In this document: one piece after another, positions 1 through 6,226 of the stretch
How the letters are laid out: every line of letters starts with the position of its first letter
Numbering within the stretch: the stretch's first letter is position 1
NCBI GenBank assembly: GCA_024277655.1
Contig: JAJRUT010000078.1
Span: forward strand, 1-42,172
From: Deltaproteobacteria bacterium
GTDB lineage: Bacteria; Desulfobacterota; Desulfobulbia; Desulfobulbales; SURF-16
Direction of reading: 5' to 3'
DNA: 42,172 bases
Notes under the pieces: model-generated
Told to the model about the DNA's origin: nothing
Seen by the model: the letters and a program-made list of their open reading frames with translations, nothing else
Databases searched by the model: none
Program-made: the position numbers and the translations under genes

Positions 1-1035
1 AAGACCCTGGTCTACTATGCCACCACCAGTCTCCTTGCTATTCTGGTGGGACTCTTTATGGTCAACCTCACCAGCCCCGGTATTATTGATGGCAAACCGG
101 CCCGTGAACTGATTGGTCTTGGGGAGTTGCCCACCCATCTGGCTCAACATATTGCAGATAAGGGAAGTGGCGATCTTATTGGTATTTTTTTGCGGATGGT
201 TCCTGCCAATATCATTGAGGCCGGGGCCAAGGGCCAGATGCTGGGGCTAATCTTCTTCAGCCTCCTCTTTGGCTTCTTTCTTACCAGGGTCAAGGGCAGT
301 GGTGGTGACAGCCTGCGGCATTTCTGTCAGGGTGTCTTTGATGTGATGATTGATATGACCATGTTCATCATGAAGTTTGCCCCCCTTGGTGTCTTTGGCC
401 TGGTGGCCAAGGTCGTTGCCACCTCAGGCTTTGAGGCCTTTACCCCTCTGGCCCTGTTCTTTGTCACCGTGCTTATGGCCCTGCTTCTCCATTTTCTGGT
501 CACCATGTTTTTTATTTTAAAAATGGCCGGAGTAAGGCCTGGTCGCCACTATAAGGCCATGGCCCCGGCCCTGCTCACCGCATTTTCCACCAGTTCATCC
601 TCGGCCACCCTGCCACTGACCATGGAATGTGTGGAACACCGAGCCGGAGTTTCCAACCGAGTCTCCAGTTTCACCCTACCACTTGGGGCCACCGTCAATA
701 TGGACGGAACCGCCCTGTATGAATGCGTGGCAGCCATGTTTATTGCCCAGGTGTATGGAATTGATCTCGGCTTTGCCACCCAGTTCCAGATTGTCCTGGT
801 TGCTCTCCTAACCTCTATTGGGGTGGCGGGGATTCCCTCGGCCTCCCTGGTGGCAATCAGTATTATTCTGGCCTCCATTGGCCTTCCCGCTGAGGCCGTT
901 GGCCTTATTCTGGTGGTGGATCGTCTTCTTGATATGTGCCGGACGGCGGTGAATGTCTTTAGTGACTCGGTGGCAGCAGTGGTGATTGGCAGACTTGAGG
1001 GAGAAACAGAGATTCTTAAGACCCCCCTTGATTAA
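1..1035 (+). CDS. Dicarboxylate/amino acid:cation symporter (DAACS/GltP-DctA family), 3' part
   Basis: Secondary transporter of the inner membrane that takes up acidic amino acids or C4-dicarboxylates with Na+ or H+. The frame is open from base 1, so the N-terminus lies outside the window and 344 residues are visible. Family motifs are in the expected order: a serine-rich hairpin (STSSSSATLPL, near base 590), NMDGT (near 700), the second re-entrant hairpin GIPSASLVA (near 830) and DMCRTAVNVFSD (near 935). The arginine in DMCRT is the position that in GltPh binds the substrate's distal carboxylate, so an acidic substrate is likely; the exact one cannot be told. The stop overlaps the convergent arsC 3' end by 20 bases. 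Confidence 0.93.
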   Translation, partial: KTLVYYATTSLLAILVGLFMVNLTSPGIIDGKPARELIGLGELPTHLAQHIADKGSGDLIGIFLRMVPANIIEAGAKGQMLGLIFFSLLFGFFLTRVKGSGGDSLRHFCQGVFDVMIDMTMFIMKFAPLGVFGLVAKVVATSGFEAFTPLALFFVTVLMALLLHFLVTMFFILKMAGVRPGRHYKAMAPALLTAFSTSSSSATLPLTMECVEHRAGVSNRVSSFTLPLGATVNMDGTALYECVAAMFIAQVYGIDLGFATQFQIVLVALLTSIGVAGIPSASLVAISIILASIGLPAEAVGLILVVDRLLDMCRTAVNVFSDSVAAVVIGRLEGETEILKTPLD

Positions 1036-1450
1036 GGGTCTGGATATAGTCGCAAATCTCATCCCGCACCCGCCGATAATGGCCGAGAATAACCTCAGGA
1101 TCGGTCTCATTTTTAGCAAGAAATGGCGGGTCATCGAAGCCGTAATGAACAACCTCCGTACCGCCGGAAAACAAGGGGCAATGCTCATGGGCATGACCGC
1201 AAACGGTAATAACCAAATCAAAATGAGACACCGGTAGATCGGTGACCAGTTTTGCCACCTGAGCCGATATATCAATACCCACCTCCGCCATCACCTGCAT
1301 GGCAAGGGGATTAAGGCCATGGGTTTCGATACCTGCTGAATACACCTGCACCTTACCCCCGAAAATTTTGCGCCCCCAGCCCTCAGCCATCTGACTCCGG
1401 CAGGAATTTCCCGTGCAGAGAAAAAGTATAGAGTTTGTCTTATTATTCAT
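1016..1450 (-). CDS. arsC: Arsenate reductase, low-molecular-weight phosphatase type
   Basis: Reduces arsenate to arsenite in the cytoplasm, in the thioredoxin-coupled ArsC class. The 144 residues carry the P-loop CTGNSCR (Cys12 nucleophile, Arg18), the second and third redox cysteines Cys84 and Cys91 in VCGHAHEHCP, and the general-acid segment DDPP near residue 106. These match the three-cysteine relay of Staphylococcus aureus-type ArsC. Its ATG overlaps the stop of the upstream CopZ-like gene in an ATGA, indicating translational coupling and membership of the same operon as the ArsP-like permease and ArsR. Its 3' end overlaps the convergent symporter gene. Identification is firm from motifs and length. 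Confidence 0.95.
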   Translation of the reverse strand: MNNKTNSILFLCTGNSCRSQMAEGWGRKIFGGKVQVYSAGIETHGLNPLAMQVMAEVGIDISAQVAKLVTDLPVSHFDLVITVCGHAHEHCPLFSGGTEVVHYGFDDPPFLAKNETDPEVILGHYRRVRDEICDYIQTLNQGGS

Positions 1451-1677
1451 TGGTCAAAAGCCTTAAAGACCCTCACTCCGTCCACCACCTGGCGGACATC
1501 TGCAAGGCATCAGCGCCCTTCAGGATTTTCTGCCTTGCACCGACAATTGCCATTTTGGGAATCACGAAGGATCTGATCCAAAATCAGCGAACGACCATGC
1601 TTTCGCACGTCATCCTCTATCGCCTGTTGCGTATGCTTAAAGCAATAACAGATATAATATTTTGCAGTTGCAGACAT
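1447..1677 (-). CDS. CopZ-like [2Fe-2S] metallochaperone domain protein, candidate selenoprotein (TGA = Sec56)
   Basis: A 76-residue reading frame is interrupted only by TGA at 1510-1512. It contains CYC (Cys10, Cys12), CRC (Cys45, Cys47) and NPEGR-TGA-CL. Archaeoglobus CopZ N-domains have the same layout, ending NPxGRCC, where the cysteines bind a [2Fe-2S] cluster. The TGA therefore replaces the first cysteine of the CC pair. Translation beyond it continues 20 residues and stops in an ATGA overlap with arsC, as expected for an intact coupled gene. A 7-bp hairpin starts 12 bases after the TGA (separate entry). I infer selenocysteine; a truncated 55-residue product is the alternative. The start is the ATG at 1677, just after the previous gene's TAA. 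Role inferred: handling of metal or arsenic/selenium species beside ArsC and ArsP. Confidence 0.72.
1480..1497 (-). other. Candidate bacterial SECIS hairpin of the CopZ-like gene
   Basis: Reading the minus strand, the stem GTCCGCC pairs with GGTGGAC (seven pairs, one of them G-T) around the loop AGGT. It begins 12 bases after the in-frame TGA, so the loop is 19-22 bases downstream, within the range usual for bacterial SECIS elements. The GG-containing small loop resembles the E. coli fdhF SECIS apex. The hairpin lies inside coding sequence, which is normal for bacteria. Confidence 0.65.
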
Positions 1678-1682
1678 CGCCT

Positions 1683-2022
1683 TTAGCCGGAAGTTGCATC
1701 CCAAACCGGGACATTGAGAAATGAGGCAAGCTTGCGCGCATCACGAACAAGAAGCGAACGCTTACCATGATCCACCACATTGAGACGTTTGCCATTTTTG
1801 AGCACCAGACCCACCGCCATAAAGATTCCGGCAAACAGCAAGGCGCTGGGCGCTGGGCTGATACTTCCTGCAAACCGTGGGTGCAAATATTTGCCCCCCC
1901 TTTTTGGCCGGTGTCCACTCCGTCTTCAGGGCAATGGGGTCGTCAAGTGACGAGGGGTCAAACTGGTTATGTGGCCCAAGCCCATCTGCTAATGTTTTCT
2001 GGATTGTCTTCACCCCCCCCAT
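1683..2022 (-). pseudogene. Frameshifted small membrane-associated protein gene
   Basis: Three successive frames each encode protein-like sequence that together form one product. Frame one starts at the ATG at 2022 and holds FDPSSLDDPIALKTEWTPAKKGG. Frame two (about 1895-1860) holds GGANICTHGLQEVS. Frame three (about 1860-1683) holds SALLFAGIFMAVGLVL, a membrane segment, and ends in DATSG and a TAA. The first shift lies in an A5G7 run on the coding strand near 1891-1902; the second lies in a short repeat of CCCAGCG near 1850. A further run of eight G sits at the start codon. I recognise the TEWTPAKxGG start as typical of small uncharacterised proteins but cannot name a function. It lies between arsP and the CopZ-like gene in the same operon. 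Decay is likely; sequencing errors are possible. Confidence 0.55.
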
Positions 2023-2107
2023 GCTCTTTCGTCTCCCCTTATCCCGATGTTCACTTACCAAGAAAATTTCTCCCACCAATCAATCATCACAAAAGACCAC
2101 AAGAATA

Positions 2108-3199
2108 TCAAATAACCAAATTAAATAAAAAGCCGGTGAACAAAATACCACACCCCACCACACCTACAAAAACGGCGATTAGTTTTGGTTTTAGTACCTT
2201 GCGGAGGATCACCATTTCGGGCAGGGACAGGGCTATCACACTCATCATAAAGGCCAGCACAGTGCCCAGTGCCGCGCCTTTACCAAGGAGTGCCTCAACC
2301 ACGGGTACGATGCCTGCGGCATTGGAATACATGGGGATACCAACCAGCACCGCCACAGGCACCGACCACCAGGCATCCTTACCCATCAGGGATGCCATGA
2401 AATTTTCAGGCACATAGCCGTGGATGGCCGCCCCCACACCAATCCCCGCCACCACATAGATCCACACTCTGCCAACAATTTCCCGTACCGCCTGTCTCCC
2501 CTGGAGCAGACGATCGGTTAGACTCAGGACAACCTCATCTTTAGAAGATGCACCATCACGCATCTCCCGCACCCAGTCTTCAATGGATGATTCCAGCTTA
2601 AGCTTGCCAATCACCATACCGGCAATAATCGCCACACTCAAACCAGTAAGTAGATACAGGGTGGCAATCTTCCAACCCAAAAGCCCGTAGAGCAGAACCA
2701 GGGCAATCTCATTCACCATGGGGGCTGCGATCAGAAAGGACAGGGTAACGCCAAGGGGTACTCCGGCCTGGACAAAACCAATAAACAGAGGTACCGCTGA
2801 ACAGGAACAAAATGGCGTAACAATGCCAAGGAGTGCCCCCATGACATTGCCAACCGACTCCCGCCGTCCGGCAAGTATTTTTCGCGTTCTTTCCGGGGTA
2901 AAAAAACTACGCAAGACCCCAACCACAAAGACAATCAGAAGTAGAAGCATCATCACCTTGGGGGTATCGTAGACAAAAAACTGCACCGCCGCGCCAAGAT
3001 GACTGCCCTGCTCAAGCCCGAAAAACCTGTAGGCCAGAAAATGCGAAAGTGGCAACAACTGTTTGTACACCACATACCACAAGCCAAGGACCACTAGACC
3101 AAGGACGAGATAGACCGGTAATTTTTTATTATCCTGCCCCATCACCCGACGGGGTTTTGGCTTTGCTCAACAACCACCAGCATTTTGTAACGGTTCCAT
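2108..3199 (-). CDS. ArsP-like permease (PF03773), candidate selenoprotein with N-terminal Cys-Sec
   Basis: Membrane permease of the family that includes ArsP (efflux of trivalent organoarsenicals), with about eight hydrophobic segments and the hallmark TPFCSCSAVPLF and PMVNE. The best start is the ATG at 3199: GGAGG lies seven bases upstream, whereas the GTG/ATG at 3145-3142 has no good ribosome site and sits in a hairpin. From 3199 the protein begins MEPLQNAGGC, then TGA at 3167-3169, then AKPKPRR in frame with the permease. The TGA follows a cysteine, so the product would have a Cys-Sec pair before the first membrane segment. A hairpin starts 12 bases after the TGA. Total 363 residues. Alternative: a short leader peptide followed by reinitiation at 3145. 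Operon: arsR upstream, CopZ-like and arsC downstream. Confidence 0.78.
3137..3154 (-). other. Candidate bacterial SECIS hairpin of the ArsP-like gene
   Basis: On the minus strand CCCCGTC pairs with GATGGGG (seven pairs, one of them G-T) around the loop GGGT. The spacer from the in-frame TGA is 12 bases, the same as for the CopZ-like hairpin at 1480-1497; stem length (7) and loop length (4) also match. The hairpin would bury the alternative start codons GTG/ATG at 3145-3140, which argues against initiation there. Confidence 0.65.
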
Positions 3200-3227
3200 C
3201 AGACGTCCTCCTTCATCATTCCAAAAT

Positions 3228-3563
3228 TCAACAACACCGCTCTTTCCGCGTCACCTGAGACAAACGAAACACCATTTCCTGCAAAACCGGCTCATCGCCA
3301 AACTGACCGTCAAGATCTGTAAGCAACAACCGCGCAGTTTTGCTCCCTGCCGCAACTTTATAAATGAGCCAGGAGCCATCCTTGCGGGACGAGACAAGTC
3401 CAGCATCCTCAAGAATCTTCATATGCTTTGAGGTGGTGGACTGGGCAAGACCTAGCAAGTCCTGAATTTCACAGACACATAACTCCTTCTGGCTAAGCAA
3501 CTTGAGAACCCGAACCCGATTTGGGTCAGACAACGCCTTCATGAGGCGAATATATTCTTTCAT
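3228..3563 (-). CDS. arsR: ArsR-family metalloregulatory repressor
   Basis: Winged-helix repressor that dissociates from DNA on binding arsenite or soft metals. The 111-residue form starts at the ATG at 3563, preceded by AAGGAGG at good spacing; longer in-frame starts run into the promoter. The metal-site helix reads ELCVC (Cys29, Cys31), followed by the recognition helix QSTTSKHMKIL. The C-terminus ends in a Cys-Cys pair that could add metal ligands. It is the first gene of the operon with the ArsP-like permease, CopZ-like protein and ArsC, and probably represses its own promoter at 3613-3641. The inducer (As(III), Sb(III) or other) cannot be settled from sequence. Confidence 0.92.
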   Translation of the reverse strand: MKEYIRLMKALSDPNRVRVLKLLSQKELCVCEIQDLLGLAQSTTSKHMKILEDAGLVSSRKDGSWLIYKVAAGSKTARLLLTDLDGQFGDEPVLQEMVFRLSQVTRKERCC

Positions 3564-3612
3564 AAAACCCCTCCTTGGCGGGTCATACATCGCCACATAG
3601 CGATATAACGAA

Positions 3613-3641
3613 ACGATAGAACGACCAAAGCCATTCGTCAA
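3613..3641 (-). promoter_or_regulatory. Sigma-70-type promoter of the arsR operon
   Basis: On the minus strand TTGACG (3641-3636), a 17-base spacer and TATCGT (3618-3613) lie upstream of the arsR ATG at 3563. Just downstream is ATCGC-N6-GCGAT (about 3589-3604), a plausible repressor operator overlapping the start of transcription. Confidence 0.5.
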
Positions 3642-3659
3642 GATAAAATTTTCACCTTA

Positions 3660-3828
3660 GGGTCTGTAGGGAAATAACATGGCTGATATTGCGCTTAGAT
3701 TTGGATACGACGATTGAGCAAAACCGCAGGCGTAGCAGTGCTACGATGAGGATATTGCGATTGAGTCGTATTCAAGGATGGCCCGAAGGTAAGATGGAAG
3801 ATTGGTCATGTTATTTTTTCACAGGCCC
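3660..3828. repeat. Palindromic MITE-like element
   Basis: A 169-base segment bounded by imperfect 22-base inverted ends: 3660-3681 reads GGGTCTGTAGGGAAATAACATG, and the reverse complement of 3807-3828 differs at only a few positions. Inside are a nested inverted pair (TTGGATACGAC against GTCGTATTCAA), a perfect short palindrome CGTAGCA-G-TGCTACG, and a duplicated GATATTGCG. No coding potential. It fills the space between two divergent regulator genes. The structure suits a non-autonomous mobile element or dispersed repeat; family not identified. Confidence 0.55.
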
Positions 3829-3852
3829 TTACCCGCCAAGAAGAGTGTCCCC

Positions 3853-3881
3853 TTGACAGCTGAAACCTCTCGTCTTACTAT
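3853..3881 (+). promoter_or_regulatory. Promoter of the SmtB-like regulator operon
   Basis: Near-consensus sigma-70 promoter: TTGACA at 3853-3858, 17-base spacer, TACTAT at 3876-3881, 38 bases before the ATG at 3919. Confidence 0.75.
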
Positions 3882-3900
3882 ATGAACAACTGCTCATATA
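3879..3900 (+). promoter_or_regulatory. SmtB/CadC-type operator
   Basis: TATATGAACA and TGCTCATATA form a ten-base inverted repeat with one mismatch around a two-base centre. This is the 12-2-12-like layout bound by ArsR/SmtB repressors. It overlaps the -10 box, so binding would block polymerase. The adjacent regulator gene makes autoregulation likely. Confidence 0.75.
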
Positions 3901-3918
3901 CACATACTAGAGGGATTT

Positions 3919-4287
3919 ATGAAACTGACATCAGACGAACGTTGCCACTGCCGGATCATTCACAAGGACCGGGTTGCCTTGGCCAAACAGACGGCTCTGG
4001 GCCCAAAACAGATAAGCCAGCTCAGCCAGATGTTTAAAACCATCGCCGACCCCACCCGTTTAAAAATTATCCTTGCCTTAAAACAAGAAGAGATGTGCGT
4101 CTGTGACCTGGCCGCCTTTCTGAACATTTCAGAATCAGCCGTAAGCCACCAACTCCGCACCTTAAAACATATGCAATTTGTCAGTAATAGACGGGAAGGG
4201 CCTGTACTCTACTACCGTTTTGCCAATGACAACCTAAGCCCCCTCATTCAGGCCGGGCTTGATACCCTTGGATCGACCAATGTCTAA
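3919..4287 (+). CDS. ArsR/SmtB/CadC-type metal-sensing repressor
   Basis: A 122-residue winged-helix repressor. It has an N-terminal CHC pair (Cys9, Cys11) and an alpha-3 motif MCVCDL (Cys60, Cys62). That combination is typical of the CadC-like Cd/Pb/Zn sensors, where N-terminal cysteines join the alpha-3 cysteines in the site. The recognition helix is ESAVSHQLRTL. AGAGGGA precedes the start. Its stop overlaps the next gene's ATG by eight bases, so it is coupled to the metal permease, which it probably controls through the operator at 3879-3900. The metal specificity is inferred, not shown. Confidence 0.9.
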   Translation: MKLTSDERCHCRIIHKDRVALAKQTALGPKQISQLSQMFKTIADPTRLKIILALKQEEMCVCDLAAFLNISESAVSHQLRTLKHMQFVSNRREGPVLYYRFANDNLSPLIQAGLDTLGSTNV

Positions 4288-5455
4288 CCTTATACTATTC
4301 AGCCAAGACGTTTTACTTGCCTCCTGGAATCTCTTTCTTGAAGCCGCCCCCTACATCCTTTTCGGTCTTGGGGTGGGGGGCCTGCTCAAAGTCTTCATGT
4401 CCCCGGCCTATGTTGCCAAACATCTGGGCACGGGTCGGTTCTCCTCGGTTATAAAAGCTGCTCTCCTTGGCATCCCAATCCCCCTCTGCTCCTGTGGCGT
4501 GCTTCCGGCGGCGGCCTCCCTGAAGAAACAGGGAGCCAATAATGGTGCCACCACGGCCTTTTTGATCTCCACTCCTGAATCAGGTGTGGACTCCATCTCC
4601 ATCACCTACGCCCTTCTTGATCCCATTATGACCGTGGCCCGCCCGGTTGCCGCCTTTATTTCAGCCTTTGTGGCAGGCTTTACGGAAAATTTCATCAACC
4701 CTCCAGCCACAACCCCCACAGGTAAAGTTAACCTCAGTTGCCCCATTGATGGTTGTTGTGACGGGGAGGACTGCTCTCCGGCTGAACATAAAAACCACCA
4801 TACCTTCCTGGAAAAAACCGCCTACGGGATTAAATATGCGGCAACCGATATATGGGGTGATCTCGCCGGCTGGTTCTTTGTTGGAATTATTCTGGCCGGA
4901 GTCATCACGGTGCTGGTTCCAGACGCCCTGTTTGCCACCTATCTTGGCGGCGGCTTTGGCTCCATGCTCCTGATGCTGGCCTTTGGTATCCCCCTATATA
5001 TCTGCGCCACCGCCTCAACCCCCATCGCTGCGGCCCTTATATTAAAAGGAGTCAGTCCAGGGGCGGCCCTGGTCTTTCTGCTGGTTGGCCCAGCTACCAA
5101 TATAACCTCGCTATCGGTACTTATCGGCATCCTCGGTAAACGGGCCACAGTGATCTACCTCACCGCCATTGCCGTGATTGCCGTGATTGCTGGCCTTGTA
5201 GTGGATATGGTTTACGAATCCTTCGGCATCTCGGCAAAAGCAGTGGTCGGACAGGCGGCAGAACTACTCCCTCACTGGGTTGTGCTTGGTTCAGGCACCC
5301 TTCTCCTCCTGCTTTCCATCAAGCCACTGCTTGGGATCATTCGGGGCTGGTTTTCAGCGCGGAATGGTGACTGTGGCTGTCACTCCAGCGCTTGCCATGA
5401 CGACCACAACCACCTTGTCCAGATACAGCCATTACCACCCGCCAAAGAAAAATAG
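4280..5455 (+). CDS. Metal-efflux permease, PF03773 family (SO_0444-type)
   Basis: Inner-membrane permease of about 391 residues. The ATG at 4280 is preferred over an upstream TTG because it gives an eight-base overlap with the regulator gene. The hallmark PLCSCGVLPAA lies in the first half, with a second membrane half containing GIPLYICATASTPIAAA. Between the halves is a soluble cysteine/histidine-rich loop (CPIDGCCDGEDC, then HKNHH), and the C-terminus carries DCGCHSSACHDDHNH. Both look like metal-binding patches suited to Cu, Zn, Cd or similar ions. The upstream Cys-rich SmtB-type repressor supports a heavy-metal efflux role. It is a distant paralogue of the ArsP-like permease at 2108-3199. 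Confidence 0.88.
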   Translation: MSNLILFSQDVLLASWNLFLEAAPYILFGLGVGGLLKVFMSPAYVAKHLGTGRFSSVIKAALLGIPIPLCSCGVLPAAASLKKQGANNGATTAFLISTPESGVDSISITYALLDPIMTVARPVAAFISAFVAGFTENFINPPATTPTGKVNLSCPIDGCCDGEDCSPAEHKNHHTFLEKTAYGIKYAATDIWGDLAGWFFVGIILAGVITVLVPDALFATYLGGGFGSMLLMLAFGIPLYICATASTPIAAALILKGVSPGAALVFLLVGPATNITSLSVLIGILGKRATVIYLTAIAVIAVIAGLVVDMVYESFGISAKAVVGQAAELLPHWVVLGSGTLLLLLSIKPLLGIIRGWFSARNGDCGCHSSACHDDHNHLVQIQPLPPAKEK

Positions 5456-5575
5456 CCGAGCAAACCAATATTTCGGGGCCAACCCATAGGAACTACCTAT
5501 TTGCGCTATTGCTTAACCTATGAGATGTTCGCCTCTTGAGTTTCTAAACAACATTACAATCTCAGGAGAGAAACC

Positions 5576-5995
5576 ATGAAAAAATTAACCCTAGCGGGGC
5601 TCGTACTGTTCAGTCTGTTTAACATCGCAGCCCTATTTTCATCCTTCAACTATATCGATGCCGCGTCATTCAAGGAATGGCTCACCAGCAACAAGCCGGT
5701 TATTATTGTGGATATTCAGGTGGCAGAGGAGTTTGCAGCTCACCATTTCCTAGACGCCATTGAGACCAACGCCTTTCCGGTCAAAACAGCTGCCGAGAAA
5801 AAGAGCATTGACCAGGCGGTGGCCCTTTATAAAGCCACAGGCCATGATGTTGTTGTGGTTTGTCCTCGGGGTGGGGGTGGAGCCAAACGTTGCTACACCT
5901 ACATGAAAAAACAAGGTGTGCCAGAAAACAAACTGAAAATCCTTAAGGGCGGCATGGCCAAATGGCCTTACCCGGATATGCTGGCAAAAAGATAG
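5576..5995 (+). CDS. Exported rhodanese-like protein
   Basis: A 139-residue single-domain rhodanese with an N-terminal hydrophobic signal or anchor (about residues 4-24), so it probably acts in the periplasm. The active-site loop reads VVVCPRGGGGAKRCY with the cysteine nucleophile in CPRGGGGAKR. CAGGAGAG stands before the start. Rhodaneses transfer sulfane sulfur, and some exported ones act in selenite or tellurite reduction (Ext operons of Geobacter). The adjacent small exported protein, 12 bases downstream, resembles a partner found in such loci as far as I recall. The substrate is unproven. Confidence 0.82.
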   Translation: MKKLTLAGLVLFSLFNIAALFSSFNYIDAASFKEWLTSNKPVIIVDIQVAEEFAAHHFLDAIETNAFPVKTAAEKKSIDQAVALYKATGHDVVVVCPRGGGGAKRCYTYMKKQGVPENKLKILKGGMAKWPYPDMLAKR

Positions 5996-6007
5996 GAGGA
6001 TATTCTC

Positions 6008-6214
6008 ATGCTGAAAATATTATCACTCGTGCCTCTCTGTCTTATCGCCGTAACCTTATTCAGTAGCCCGGCAATGGCTGCAAAAATCAAATGTCAGGTT
6101 GTTTCTGTGCAGGGGAATACGGTGGTATTTGACTGCGGAAAAAGAGCAAAAAGACTTCACCCTGAGTCAGTTGTAACGGTGACCATCAAGAAGAAGGATG
6201 GGGGTGGGTGCTAA
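6008..6214 (+). CDS. Small exported protein, possibly ExtJ-like (selenite/tellurite operon protein)
   Basis: A 68-residue protein with a signal peptide (cleavage likely after AMA, residue 24). The mature part is about 44 residues with two internal cysteines (KIKCQVV and VFDCGKR) and a C-terminal GGGC. TAGGAGGA gives a strong ribosome site. The fold looks like a short beta-rich KOW/OB-like strand set, but no domain can be named with certainty. Similarity to proteins called ExtJ in selenite/tellurite reduction operons is from memory only. Co-transcribed with the exported rhodanese. Confidence 0.65.
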   Translation: MLKILSLVPLCLIAVTLFSSPAMAAKIKCQVVSVQGNTVVFDCGKRAKRLHPESVVTVTIKKKDGGGC

Positions 6215-6226
6215 ATAAAGAGAAGC

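Noticed and set aside
1767-2417. 216-codon plus-strand reading frame opposite the ars genes
   Set aside because: Low-complexity, Pro/Thr/His-rich translation, antisense to arsP and to the broken gene. No domain or ribosome site.
3218-3230. TGA after the Cys-Cys at the end of ArsR as a third selenocysteine
   Set aside because: Only three codons remain before another stop, and no hairpin follows at the 12-base spacing. An ordinary stop is more likely.
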